Made by a program: the position numbers and the translations under genes
The notes under the pieces: model-generated
Databases searched by the model: none
Seen by the model: the letters and a program-made list of their open reading frames with translations, nothing else
What the model was told of the DNA's origin: nothing
From: Sphingobium sp.
GTDB taxonomy: Bacteria > Pseudomonadota > Alphaproteobacteria > Sphingomonadales > Sphingomonadaceae
Length of the DNA: 64,000 nucleotides
Reading direction: 5' to 3'
Assembly: GCA_017744605.1 (NCBI GenBank)
Contig: JAGIAZ010000001.1
Span: 310,001 to 374,000 of the forward strand
Shown here: positions 8,621 through 16,474 of the stretch, piece after piece
Numbering within the stretch: the stretch's first letter is position 1
Layout: each line of letters opens with the position of its first letter

Positions 8621-9058
8621 TCACGTCAAAAGGCGGGAATCGATCTGAAACGGCTCTTCATTTCTCACGATGATGCGTCCCATATCCGGGTGGCGGACAT
8701 TCACCAGCACATTCCATTCCTGCGGTACGACGACACTGCGCACCAGCATCACCAGAGCATCCGCACGATCGAGGAAGGCGTCTCCGGCGTCCAGACAAGC
8801 AGCTTCATCGGCCGGACTTGGATCAAGCCTCCGGACGGCCGCATCGTTAGGAATTTCGATGGTGAGCAGCCGCATGTCATTCGGTAACAGCTCTGCGGGC
8901 AAATCGAGATGCACGAGCACCTCCAGCACCGCGAGGCTAGGCGTCGCGGCCGCATATACCATCGGCCGCCCCGCCGAATTCCACCGTCCACCCCAGAGGC
9001 GAGCACCCTCGCCGTCCAAGGCGACATGAACCGCTTTGCACAATCGATAAACGATCAC
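8621..9058 (-). CDS. RES-domain toxin (NAD+-degrading)
   Basis: This 145-residue protein carries the Arg-Glu-Ser fold signatures: RLCKAVHVALDGEGARLWGGRWNSAGRPMVYAA near the N-terminus, then SLAVLEVLVHLDLP with the conserved Glu, and NVLVNVRHPDMGRI near the end. Characterised RES toxins degrade NAD+ and stop growth until neutralised by an Xre/MbcA/ParS-type antitoxin. The gene follows its antitoxin with a 4-base overlap, the usual order. It probably stabilises this accessory segment. Confidence 0.9.
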   Translation of the reverse strand: MIVYRLCKAVHVALDGEGARLWGGRWNSAGRPMVYAAATPSLAVLEVLVHLDLPAELLPNDMRLLTIEIPNDAAVRRLDPSPADEAACLDAGDAFLDRADALVMLVRSVVVPQEWNVLVNVRHPDMGRIIVRNEEPFQIDSRLLT

Positions 9059-9540
9059 GCGGCAATGCCGTGCGCGATCCGCCCCAGCAGCGCCTCTACG
9101 GACCGCGCACCTCGATCAGTGTCGGCCATGGCGAGCGGGGTTTCCCCATCGAGCGCCCGGCTCTCGCGGTTGAGCCATTGCTGCGCTTTGTCAGAGCTGC
9201 CGAAGGTTTCCTCGGCCGCGGCGACAATGCTCACTACGCGCAGCAGCCGATCGGATTCGTCCTGCTCCAGGACTTGGGCCTCCTTCTGGCGCCGCCTGAA
9301 GGTCCGGAGATTCAGCACTTTCGGATCAAGCGCATTGAAACTGAGGCCTGAGGCGACCAGGAAATGATCGACAGCCTGGGTCGGAACGCCGCGACGAACG
9401 AGGCGCACGATATCCCGCTCGTTGTGCAGCGGACCCGTCATCGCCTCCCCGCCAAGCAGTTCCTGAATTCGCGCTACCGCCGTCATCCCAAACCTCGCAA
9501 AACGCCGATCATGCATCGGCATTTTGTCATATAGGCTCAC
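9055..9540 (-). CDS. Xre/MbcA/ParS-family antitoxin of the RES toxin
   Basis: This 161-residue protein has an N-terminal DNA-binding-like part containing DIVRLVRRGVPTQAVDHFLVASGLS (the GxP.. helix-turn-helix of this family). The C-terminal toxin-binding domain contains ESDRLLRVVSIVAAAEETFGSSDKAQQWL and ALDGETPLAMADTDRGARSVEALLGRIAHGIAA. It precedes and overlaps the RES gene. It would neutralise the toxin and repress the operon. The start at 9540 is followed by a second Met (residue 7) that could also serve. Confidence 0.9.
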   Translation of the reverse strand: MSLYDKMPMHDRRFARFGMTAVARIQELLGGEAMTGPLHNERDIVRLVRRGVPTQAVDHFLVASGLSFNALDPKVLNLRTFRRRQKEAQVLEQDESDRLLRVVSIVAAAEETFGSSDKAQQWLNRESRALDGETPLAMADTDRGARSVEALLGRIAHGIAA

Positions 9541-9579
9541 AAGCCCGGCGCGACAAGCATTTGCTCATCCCGCCATGCG

Positions 9580-11373
9580 TCAAGAAGTCGCCACCGAACG
9601 CGCTGGCACGACCAGTCCGGCCGCGTTTTCGGCCGCGGTCTCCCATGTCCGCGCCCAGGCTTCGGCTTCGACAAGCTCGAGAAGCCTCTGGGTCGAAGAA
9701 AGGGTTGGTGCATCATCCGCGAGGCGGCACGCTATTGCCTCGGCATCCACGACGCCATGCGCGGCCAGCGTGCCATCGGCGAGGTGGTCACGGATCGCCG
9801 CGCGGTGCGCCTCGATGATCTCCACGCAGAAGCTCTCCGGGGTGCCCTTGCTCCTGCGCTGTATCAGCGGCGCTGGTAGCTGCGTCGCGAAGGCTTGCCG
9901 CGCGATCGAGCGGTTCACGCCACCCGCGCACCATTCCCAGCTTGGAATCCTGAGACAGGCTTCAACGACAGGCTGGGACATCAGGGGATTGATTACCGGT
10001 AGGCCGGTGGTCCGCTCATTCGCCTGGAGATGCTGCTGAATAAGCAGCAGCAAGGAGATGTGAACCGCCTTGCCCGGCAGCGCGTCTTCGGGGGCCGCAA
10101 GCCATCGATGCGCCGGCTCTCGCCGCTGATTGTCGGCCAGCACGTCTGGATGCAGGAATTCGGGGCTCGGTTTCCACCGGTATCTCGGCGATCGCCGACG
10201 CGCCACCTTCCCCGCAGCCGTCAGCGCTTGCCAAGGGCTGGCCCCGGTGAGGGTGCAAATATCGGACAGGGTTCGCAACAGCCCACCACCAATGCCTTCG
10301 CCGCGCAGCCGGTCGTAGATCGACGTGGCCGAATAGGAAAAACCGAAAACATTGTCACCGCCGTTTCCGGTGAACAGGCAATCCGCGCCCGATTCAGCGG
10401 CGACCCTCGCCACGATCTTGTCATAAGACAGCGATTGCGTCCGCGAGACCGGCCGCGGAAGGTGCGGCGCGGCGGCTCGATCGATCGCGATATCGGCCAG
10501 ATCGAGCGCCTCGGCACGCAGATCGCATCCCAGCCCTCGGGCCAATATCTCCGCGAAGAACAGCTCGTCCCCATCGACGTCGGTCGTCGAAATTGTGAGC
10601 AGCTCGGGCGCTCGCGGCCCCGCCGCCAGACAGGCAGCGACGATCGACGAATCCAGTCCCCCGGACACGGCGCACAGAACGCCATCATAGCATGAAGCCC
10701 AGGCGCTCACGGTCGACTGCACGGTTCGGCGCAGGCTTTCGACCGTATCCGCCCGCGCTTCGCCACCGCCCACGACATAGTTCCATGGCGACCAGATCTC
10801 CGCGGTGCCGCGATAATCGTTTCCCCGGATGAAGGCGGTTCCCGGAAGCAATTCGGTGACGCCAACGAGCGCGGTTTCCTCGTTCGGCAGGTCCTTCACA
10901 TAGAGGCCCCGCGCGAGCGCCGGCCAGGATGGCGAGGGTTTGGCAAGACCCGAGGCGACGAGCATGTCGGCGTCGTTGGCGAAGACGACACCGCCATCAA
11001 ACCCGGTATGATAGCAGGGCAGCGCGCCCGAGGGATCCCGGATCACACGAACGAGCCCTTCATGCTCGATCGCCGCGATATATGCTCCCCAATAGCGATC
11101 CACCAACTCCCGGCCGAAGCTCGCGAGAATCCGCTGGCTCTCCGGGTCGTCGAGGCGCTCGATGGCCCGTGGCGGTCCGAAGCGGTGGAATAGGGTTCCA
11201 ATCACGCAACCGCCCGAATCTAGGGCGAGGATGGCATTGGCACCGCGCCGGAATGCCGCCAGCCTCCCGTCCATATAGGCCGGCGGAACGCCAAGCCGGA
11301 CCTGGATTTGGGCGGCGATCCCTGCGGTTCGAACCGGATCATCCGACACCAAGAGGAGATATTCGGGCGCCAT
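9580..11373 (-). CDS. Lasso-peptide cyclase (asparagine synthetase-like C protein)
   Basis: This 597-residue protein has an N-terminal glutaminase-like domain without the N-terminal catalytic Cys (it starts MAPEYLLLV). A C-terminal ATP-pyrophosphatase domain carries the P-loop SGGLDSSIVAA and the downstream LFTGNGGDNVFGFS. In lasso biosynthesis this enzyme adenylates the ring Asp/Glu side chain and closes the macrolactam with the amino group of residue 1. The start abuts the stop of the B gene with no gap, and together with the precursor gene it forms an A-B-C operon. No ABC transporter gene follows, as is common for isopeptidase-linked clusters. Confidence 0.92.
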   Translation of the reverse strand: MAPEYLLLVSDDPVRTAGIAAQIQVRLGVPPAYMDGRLAAFRRGANAILALDSGGCVIGTLFHRFGPPRAIERLDDPESQRILASFGRELVDRYWGAYIAAIEHEGLVRVIRDPSGALPCYHTGFDGGVVFANDADMLVASGLAKPSPSWPALARGLYVKDLPNEETALVGVTELLPGTAFIRGNDYRGTAEIWSPWNYVVGGGEARADTVESLRRTVQSTVSAWASCYDGVLCAVSGGLDSSIVAACLAAGPRAPELLTISTTDVDGDELFFAEILARGLGCDLRAEALDLADIAIDRAAAPHLPRPVSRTQSLSYDKIVARVAAESGADCLFTGNGGDNVFGFSYSATSIYDRLRGEGIGGGLLRTLSDICTLTGASPWQALTAAGKVARRRSPRYRWKPSPEFLHPDVLADNQRREPAHRWLAAPEDALPGKAVHISLLLLIQQHLQANERTTGLPVINPLMSQPVVEACLRIPSWEWCAGGVNRSIARQAFATQLPAPLIQRRSKGTPESFCVEIIEAHRAAIRDHLADGTLAAHGVVDAEAIACRLADDAPTLSSTQRLLELVEAEAWARTWETAAENAAGLVVPARSVATS

Positions 11374-12045
11374 TCACACCACCATGATCGGCGTGAAAAG
11401 CATCGCCTGGCCCGAATCATCATGCACGATCCGATCGCCGGATTGCAGCCAGCAATGGGCGACGAAGGGGTTGGTGCGCACACCGAACACCAGCGATGGG
11501 CTGACACGAGCGCGGTACGCGCAAAGTGCGAAGCCGAGCGCGCGGGCAAGACAGCGGTTCCCAGGTCGAAAAAGGAAGCGCGTTTGCCGGAACGCCCTTG
11601 CGATCGCGGCGACCCTCGCCCCCTCCGCTGCGCCTGCTGGACCGCTTCCAGCAGGCTTGAGCGCGCGCAGACGGGAAATGACATCGGCAAAGGGCCAGCG
11701 GCGCAACATCCACTCGGCCCTGATCTGCATCAGCACCGCGGACGCGAGGACCTGCAGCGGGACCGCTGTACCGGCGGCGGCGAAGCTGTCGTGGAGCGCG
11801 CGCGGCAACGGGGCGCCCGGCCACGGAACCGCCGCGCCCGCGTCCGGCAGGAGGAGGCCCTGCCGGGTCAACCAGGCAAGCGCGGACTCGTCATCGCCCC
11901 CGATGGGCGCGCCCCGTGCCACGCGCTGAAACGCGATATCCGCGAATCTGGGAAGCGTGAAATAGCGGTCGGCCACCACGTCGAGGAAGATCGCGCGCTG
12001 GCCAGCGACGCAATAATGCAGATCGTCCCTCAGCCGAAAACCCAT
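11374..12045 (-). CDS. Lasso-peptide B protein: leader-recognition domain fused to leader peptidase
   Basis: About 223 residues from ATG 12045, chosen because CGGGAGG lies 5 bases upstream; the earlier ATG at 12063 directly abuts a terminator-like stem. The N-terminal 80 residues (GFRLRDDLHYCVAGQRAIFLD, then DRYFTLP) are the PqqD-like leader-recognition fold. The C-terminal domain is the transglutaminase-like cysteine protease: NRCLARALGFALCAY supplies the Cys, and VAHCWLQSGDRIVHDD supplies the His and Asp. It would bind the precursor and release the core for the cyclase. Stop and next start are adjacent, so B and C are translated together. Confidence 0.9.
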   Translation of the reverse strand: MGFRLRDDLHYCVAGQRAIFLDVVADRYFTLPRFADIAFQRVARGAPIGGDDESALAWLTRQGLLLPDAGAAVPWPGAPLPRALHDSFAAAGTAVPLQVLASAVLMQIRAEWMLRRWPFADVISRLRALKPAGSGPAGAAEGARVAAIARAFRQTRFLFRPGNRCLARALGFALCAYRARVSPSLVFGVRTNPFVAHCWLQSGDRIVHDDSGQAMLFTPIMVV

Positions 12046-12070
12046 ATCAGCCTCCCGGATCATGGGAAAA

Positions 12071-12103
12071 GGGCGCGCGGCGGCCCAGCCTCACCGCGCG
12101 CCC
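12071..12103 (-). terminator. Attenuator-like terminator between precursor gene and B gene
   Basis: Read on the minus strand, GGGCGCGCGG (12103-12094) and CCGCGCGCCC (12080-12071) form a perfect 10-bp stem with a 13-base loop, followed by TTTTCCC. It begins 7 bases after the precursor stop. It would end most transcripts after the precursor gene and let fewer continue into B and C, giving more substrate than enzyme. Confidence 0.7.
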
Positions 12104-12110
12104 ATCGAGA

Positions 12111-12245
12111 TCAGTCGTCGGTCAGGCCGATCTCGATCTGCTTGCCGCCATTGTGGTCGCTGACCAGTCCGGCCGGTCCCTTGGTCTCGACACTGGCCTG
12201 TCCGAGGTCGATCAGCTGATCCTCACGATGCTCTTCGTTGCGCAT
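12111..12245 (-). CDS. Lasso-peptide precursor (A gene), 44 residues
   Basis: ATG at 12245, preceded 6 bases upstream by AGGAG; TGA at 12111-12113. The product starts MRNEEHREDQLIDLGQASVE and continues TKGPAGLVSD, with the last five residues GLTDD. In lasso precursors the leader ends with a conserved Thr two places before the cut. Here that Thr is residue 21, giving a 22-residue leader and a 22-residue core with Gly1 and Asp8, a correct spacing for an 8-residue macrolactam ring. The tail contains bulky Ile/Lys/Gln residues that could act as steric plugs. The GLTDD ending resembles known sphingonodin-type cores. The gene is too short for routine ORF calling. The core boundaries are inferred. 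Confidence 0.85.
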   Translation of the reverse strand: MRNEEHREDQLIDLGQASVETKGPAGLVSDHNGGKQIEIGLTDD

Positions 12246-12397
12246 GACACTCTCCTGTCAGATCACCGCCTGAATTGGCGGCTTCAGGAGCGTATCGCGG
12301 CGCCGGCCCATTGCGCGAGGATATAAGACAATGAATAAAAACGATATTTAGAAATCTTCACTCGATAGGCGGGCAGGCGCGTCTACCGGATTGATTT
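12246..12397 (-). promoter_or_regulatory. Leader and promoter region of the lasso operon
   Basis: This 152-base gap lies between the GntR-like gene and the precursor. Read on the minus strand it holds an AT-rich stretch (about 12320-12355) likely to contain the promoter. CCTGAA (12288-12283) and TTCAGG (12274-12269) can form a small 5'-UTR hairpin ahead of the ribosome site. No single -35/-10 pair stands out. Confidence 0.4.
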
Positions 12398-13054
12398 TCA
12401 TGGCTGACCTGATGATTGGGCAAGCTGGAGGATCGGCCCAACCTGCTCGATCCGACGCCGGTGATAGGTCAAGATGCGCCTACGCACGTTATTTTCGACG
12501 TCGTTATTGTCGCCTTTCACCAGCCGATCGAGCTCGCGGGCATAATCCTTGAACAAGCGAGTCTCGGCGAGGCGGAGATAATGGAGCCTGTGGTTCGCCG
12601 CCTCGATCCGAAGCGCATATTCCTTGTTGCCGGTCGCCATCCCGATCGCCCGAAACAGTTCGCCGGCACGGGTCACCAGTCCCAAGCCGACGGTGTCATC
12701 ATAGCAGGATTGGACATCGCCGCTCTTTTGCGCGCGAAATGGCCTGAGGATGTCGTGGAGCACCGAAGGATGGGTTCCGTGGAGCGCGGCCAGCAGATGC
12801 TGCCCGTTCCACGCATAAAGGGCGTGCAGCTCCGCCGCCGCTGGCAAATAGATCCGGAAGCCGCTCTGGGGATGGGGTTCGAACAACTGCTCGCCGACCA
12901 GGCGGAACGCCGCCTCCCGAACGGGGGTCATGCTCGCGCTGTAGCGTCGCGTATAGCGGCGCAGGTTGATCTTGGTTCCCGCCGGAAAAGCTCCGGCGAG
13001 GAAATCGTCGCGCAGCGCGTGATAGAGTTTTTCCTGAAGGCCGGGCTGCGCCAT
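12398..13054 (-). CDS. GntR-family transcriptional regulator (FadR-like)
   Basis: About 218 residues from ATG 13054, two bases after the stop of the XRE gene; a start at 13087 would overlap that gene. The N-terminal winged helix reads LYHALRDDFLAGAFPAGTKINLRR and then SASMTPVREAAFRLVGEQLFE, the canonical GntR pattern (I..G.F.PG..L, TPVREA). The all-helical C-terminal part contains conserved AANHRLHYLRLAE, typical of the effector-binding FCD domain. GntR genes are known next to isopeptidase-type lasso clusters. Position and strand suggest it controls the lasso operon, but no operator was proven. Confidence 0.85.
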   Translation of the reverse strand: MAQPGLQEKLYHALRDDFLAGAFPAGTKINLRRYTRRYSASMTPVREAAFRLVGEQLFEPHPQSGFRIYLPAAAELHALYAWNGQHLLAALHGTHPSVLHDILRPFRAQKSGDVQSCYDDTVGLGLVTRAGELFRAIGMATGNKEYALRIEAANHRLHYLRLAETRLFKDYARELDRLVKGDNNDVENNVRRRILTYHRRRIEQVGPILQLAQSSGQP

Positions 13055-13056
13055 CG

Positions 13057-13464
13057 TCACGCCGCGCTGGCCGTGGTCCGCCGCCAATGTGGCGTGATCT
13101 GGCGGACCAGCTGCTCATTGTAGTCGGAGATCGTCTCGATGCAGAGCCGCTCGAGATCGCGCAAATCGCCGGATATCAGTTGCGCCGGATAGCAGATTTC
13201 ATGGGAATAGAAGATCAGCGGGATCAAGATATGGCCGGTTGCGAGGCCCAACGCATAAGCGCATCGCAGGTGATCCTCCAACCGCGACTTCGGGTTGCCG
13301 GATTCAATTTCGCGAAGCCAGCGCGTTCCCATCCCCAGGTCCTTCGCGAGCTGCACCTGTGTCAGCCCGGCCCGCCTCCGCGCGTCCTCTATTCGCCGAC
13401 CCGATAGCTCCTTGAGATACGAGATCGGCCCATCGGCGCCGGAAGCCGCACATTTATGCGACAT
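13057..13464 (-). CDS. XRE-family helix-turn-helix regulator
   Basis: About 135 residues from ATG 13464 (MSHKCAASG); the longer frame to 13500 is possible. The HTH is RIEDARRRAGLTQVQLAKDLGMGTRWLREIESG, a standard Cro/cI-type fold. The remainder (LRCAYALGLATGHILIPLIFYS and beyond) has no recognised effector domain. It forms an operon with the GntR-like gene, upstream of and in line with the lasso genes. Its own promoter region holds two palindromes that could be its operators. Confidence 0.85.
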   Translation of the reverse strand: MSHKCAASGADGPISYLKELSGRRIEDARRRAGLTQVQLAKDLGMGTRWLREIESGNPKSRLEDHLRCAYALGLATGHILIPLIFYSHEICYPAQLISGDLRDLERLCIETISDYNEQLVRQITPHWRRTTASAA

Positions 13465-13522
13465 TTCCGCGTCTCCTTTTTTGGAGATTTTGCCCGCCAA
13501 GACATCTGCGTAAGTGTCAACT

Positions 13523-13569
13523 AGGTGTGGAATACACCTTAGTCAAATAGAAGTTCGGCCAAGTTGGCC
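13523..13569. promoter_or_regulatory. Two dyads upstream of the XRE-GntR operon (candidate operators)
   Basis: AGGTGT (13523-13528) and ACACCT (13534-13539) form an inverted repeat with a 5-base centre. GGCCAA-G-TTGGCC (13557-13569) is a perfect palindrome 17 bases further on. They lie 59-105 bases upstream of the XRE start, a usual place for autoregulation. Binding is inferred. Confidence 0.4.
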
Positions 13570-13704
13570 AGATCGCACATTTATTTCGTCGCGGACATTT
13601 TTGAGACCGGAAAAGCACTTGGCCAGCTCACCAAACACCTCTCGGCATCAATAGTTCTTATTCTCGAAAATGCTTCCGATTTGGCTATTATTTGAGCCGC
13701 TAAT

Positions 13705-14106
13705 CTAGCGCATACCAACCCGCAGATAGGCGTGCAAAACCTCTTCGGCATCCGCGTGCCCAAGCTGGCGAAGGGCGAGAATATAGATCTGCGACAGCGA
13801 CGGCGTGGGCATTCCTGGACTCAAATGTTCAATTTTACGCACAATCCGCGCGGCGACGTCATTCATCGTCTCGGGAGCTCCAAGGAAGCACACTTCGGAC
13901 CCGCTGAGACCCGCGTCCGCCAGAAGATCGAACTGGTGCGCGACTGTCGCGGCGGGAAGCGTCTCAAGATAATCGAGCGCGACCTGGAGAGTCGTGCCCC
14001 AAGCCAGCAGGCGCCGCGTGCTTTTTACGAGCCAGAAATGGCTGTCAGCGAGCATGTCGAAGCCCGCCGGAGAAAGTCTCAGCTTGAAGGTTCGTGATCG
14101 GGCCAT
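13705..14106 (-). CDS. Hypothetical protein of about 133 residues
   Basis: ATG 14106 is used, with GGAAG about 10 bases upstream; a GTG at 14121 is an alternative. The frame has normal codon bias for this GC-rich genome, with no signal peptide or membrane segment. It reads MARSRTFKLRLSPAGFDMLADSHFWLVKSTRRLL, has a helical middle, and ends GHADAEEVLHAYLRVGMR. I do not recognise the family. It is divergent from the conjugation operon and could be an element-specific regulator or entry-type protein. Confidence 0.6.
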   Translation of the reverse strand: MARSRTFKLRLSPAGFDMLADSHFWLVKSTRRLLAWGTTLQVALDYLETLPAATVAHQFDLLADAGLSGSEVCFLGAPETMNDVAARIVRKIEHLSPGMPTPSLSQIYILALRQLGHADAEEVLHAYLRVGMR

Positions 14107-14444
14107 GCCTGCCACTTCCACGTCATGCGGCGCGTGCCGGATGGAACTGTCTGCTATCGCGCCGGCAAAATATCACAAGTGCCGATCTTGGGCACTCTTC
14201 GGCATTTTTGTGTCGATACAGCTCATGCAAGGCATATTTTCGTCGAAAAGGATGCGATTGCGACTGATTGTGCGGAAATGCTTCATCCAGTGCCCGCCCT
14301 GTTGAAGCGGTTTTCAAACTCATCCAGTTGATCAGGCGATCCGGAGCGTTCGGGAATCAGGCTCAAGCCTGACGCGATCGAAGTCCCCGCGACCAGAACA
14401 TTTTGAAAATCTCGCGCAGTGCTTTGCGCCACAGGGAGGTGTGC
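14107..14444. promoter_or_regulatory. Divergent intergenic region ahead of the conjugation operon
   Basis: No protein gene is supported here. Two small dyads are visible: AGTGCC (14178-14183) with GGCACT (14191-14196), and TCAGGC-TCAA-GCCTGA (14357-14372), a perfect 6-bp stem. The promoter of the long tra operon is expected here, and AGGGAGGT (14432-14439) is the ribosome site of its first gene. No oriT nick consensus was recognised. Confidence 0.4.
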
Positions 14445-14786
14445 ATGTTGAAATGCCTGATACCTGGCGGACGGTGTTGTCCGCCACTTGCCGCGATGCT
14501 CCTGACGTCGAGCGTTGTAGCCGCGGCCACGCCGGCCAGCGCCCAAGACCATCGCGCCGACGCGGAGGCTTATCCCTGCAGCCAGGAAAGCAAGCTCGCC
14601 CTGGTCCAGCAAGGGAATGATTTCGTCATTCGCGCGGCGCCCCTGCCCTCTGCCGACAACCCTTCGCCAGCGCGCCCGGCGCAGCCGCGAACGGTGCGGA
14701 TCGGCTCCGCCATCGCCTTCGATGCCGTGCTCTTCGACGGGCACACCCATGATGTCCGGGAGGCGGTCGATGCGGCGCGCCCGTAA
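14445..14786 (+). CDS. Small secreted protein at the head of the conjugation operon
   Basis: This 113-residue protein starts at ATG 14445 with a strong AGGGAGGT upstream. It begins with an uncleaved-looking basic segment and a hydrophobic stretch (LAAMLLTSSVVAAATPASAQ) typical of a signal peptide with cleavage after AQ or ASA. The mature part (DHRADAEAYPCSQESKLALV, then a Pro-rich stretch and a VRIGSAIAFDAVLFDGH segment) matches no family I recognise. It overlaps the dsbC-like gene by 17 bases. A periplasmic accessory role in conjugation is inferred from position only. Confidence 0.6.
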   Translation: MLKCLIPGGRCCPPLAAMLLTSSVVAAATPASAQDHRADAEAYPCSQESKLALVQQGNDFVIRAAPLPSADNPSPARPAQPRTVRIGSAIAFDAVLFDGHTHDVREAVDAARP

Positions 14787-15543
14787 CCTCATCCTCGCCG
14801 GTATGCTGGCGACCGCGGCTCCCGCCTTCGCGCAGGACGCGGAGGCGACGTCGACCGATCCGCTGCCTGCCGCAGCGGAAGAGGCGCAGCGCGAGCTTCG
14901 CCAGACGTTCACGAACCTGACCTTCGAGGGGTTCGGTCCGTCCCCGATCAAGGGCCCCATCTACCAGGCGATCGCCGGCGGCCGCGTCATCTATTTCGCT
15001 CCAGAGAGCGGGCATCTCCTGTTCGCGGCGGCCTATGACAAGAACGGCGTCAACGTTACCGCGCTCGCCCAGGACGCGAACGCGCGCAAACGGCTCGACG
15101 CGCTCGATCCGGCGCAGGCGCTGGTGCTCGGACCGGCGGGCGCGCCCAAGGTCATCGAATTCACGGACCCAGACTGTCCCTATTGCCGGGCATTGGATCG
15201 TTTCTGGGCGACCAAGGCGGCGGAGGGCAAGCCAGTCCAGCGCTACATTTACTTCGTCAGCGGCATTCATCCGACGGCGGCGGCCAAAGCCGAGCATATC
15301 CTCTGTTCGCCGGACAAGAAGGCCGCATTCGAAGCCATGTATGCCGGGGCGAGTCCCGCCGAGCTGCGCAAGTGCGCCGAGGGTGCCAGGAAGGTCGCGA
15401 ACGATGCGGACGCCGTCCGCAAGATGGGCGTGTCCGGCACGCCAACGCTTCTCGTCGACGGCAAGCTGATCTCCGGTTTCCAGCAGGCCGAGCTCGAAAC
15501 CTTCCTCAATGCCAAGCAGGCGACTGCCGATGCCCGGCATTGA
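14770..15543 (+). CDS. dsbC: DsbC-family thiol:disulfide isomerase of the conjugation system
   Basis: About 257 residues from ATG 14770, with a signal peptide ending APAFAQ. The N-terminal dimerisation-like region is followed by a thioredoxin fold with EFTDPDCPYCRALDRFW (the CPYC active site). The cis-Pro loop is SGTPTLLVDG, preceded by RKMGV. The enzyme would correct disulfides in Cys-rich periplasmic Tra proteins such as TraU and TraN, both present downstream. DsbC-like genes commonly open F-type clusters in this group. Confidence 0.9.
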   Translation: MRRARNLILAGMLATAAPAFAQDAEATSTDPLPAAAEEAQRELRQTFTNLTFEGFGPSPIKGPIYQAIAGGRVIYFAPESGHLLFAAAYDKNGVNVTALAQDANARKRLDALDPAQALVLGPAGAPKVIEFTDPDCPYCRALDRFWATKAAEGKPVQRYIYFVSGIHPTAAAKAEHILCSPDKKAAFEAMYAGASPAELRKCAEGARKVANDADAVRKMGVSGTPTLLVDGKLISGFQQAELETFLNAKQATADARH

Positions 15544-15772
15544 GAAGGCCGGGCGCGCCGGCGCGCTCGCTCGCCCTTCCTTCCCTTTCTGGCGGGCCTT
15601 CCGATCGCCCGGTGCCGCGCCCTTTGGGGCTGCGCCCATGGCGATCGCGAGGACCGGGATGCCGGTGGCTGGGCCGCTCAGAAGCCGTCCAGCGCAGCCA
15701 TCGGCCGGACACGATCGCGATCGCAGCCGGCAGGCATGTTTCCGGACGGCTTCTTTTCCAAGGAGACCATCA

Positions 15773-16090
15773 ATGCTCAAGCTTCTCCGAAACAGGACGT
15801 TCCGGACGATCGACGCGGCAGTCCTGTTGCTGCTCGCCACCCTCACCAGCGCCACGATCGCCCACGCCTTCACCGCGCCCGCGGCAGGCGACCTCGGCTA
15901 CGATATCTACGATATCGTCGTGAACCAGGGGGTGAAGGGCCCGCTCGGCTTTGTCGGCGGCGTCGCGGCCTTTCTGTTCGGCGTCTCGCGACTGTTCTCG
16001 AACATCATGGTGGGCATCCCGACGATCGTCGCGGCCGTCTGCCTCATCAAATCGGACAGCATTCTCCAAACCTTCGGGATGTTGATCTGA
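15773..16090 (+). CDS. traA: TraA-like conjugative pilin precursor
   Basis: This 105-residue protein has an AAGGAG ribosome site and begins MLKLLRNRTFRTIDAAVLLLLATL, a long signal peptide ending IAHA. The mature part of about 75 residues has two hydrophobic segments (GPLGFVGGVAAFLFGVSRLF and IMVGIPTIVAAVCLI) separated by a short loop, the layout of TraA/VirB2 pilins. Position just before traL supports pilin. No maturation acetylase is identified nearby. Confidence 0.85.
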   Translation: MLKLLRNRTFRTIDAAVLLLLATLTSATIAHAFTAPAAGDLGYDIYDIVVNQGVKGPLGFVGGVAAFLFGVSRLFSNIMVGIPTIVAAVCLIKSDSILQTFGMLI

Positions 16091-16202
16091 GCCTCGGCGC
16101 GCCGGTCCGGCGATGCCGGTCCGCCCGCGCCATCCGAGACGGGGGGTGATGGTCATCCCTCGGAAGTCACGCAGGAGCGTGATGAAGCAAGGGAGAAGGG
16201 CG

Positions 16203-16469
16203 ATGGATGAACGCCTGCCGCAGTTCCTGCACCGGCCGGTCCAGATCCTCTGGTTCGACAGTCAGGAATTCGTCGTGGTCATGTCGACGATCTTCGTCGC
16301 CGTGATCGTCGGCGGGATCATCGGCTGGGCGCTGATCGGCGCTCTTCTCCTCTTCATTCCGTGGAAGCGCACCAAACCCAGGGGGTTCATTCCGCACCTC
16401 GCCTGGCGCTGGGGCCTGCTGAAGTTCCGCCACTATCCGGGTCCGACCCAGACCCGCTTCTTCGAGTAG
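16203..16469 (+). CDS. traL: TraL, type IV secretion channel protein
   Basis: This 88-residue protein starts at ATG 16203 (MDERLPQFLHRPVQILWFDS), the conserved TraL beginning; upstream in-frame starts add basic non-family residues. Two adjacent membrane segments (VVVMSTIFVAVIVGGIIGWA and LIGALLLFIPW) precede a basic tail with YPGPTQTRFFE. It is an inner-membrane VirB3-like part of the pilus machine. Confidence 0.9.
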   Translation: MDERLPQFLHRPVQILWFDSQEFVVVMSTIFVAVIVGGIIGWALIGALLLFIPWKRTKPRGFIPHLAWRWGLLKFRHYPGPTQTRFFE

Positions 16470-16474
16470 GTCCG

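Noticed and set aside
12246..12397. A second lasso precursor in the lasso leader region
   Set aside because: No further short frame with a ribosome site and the Thr-x-Gly pattern was found.
14626..15873. Minus-strand frame opposite dsbC-like gene and traA
   Set aside because: No family features; the plus strand has CPYC and pilin features.
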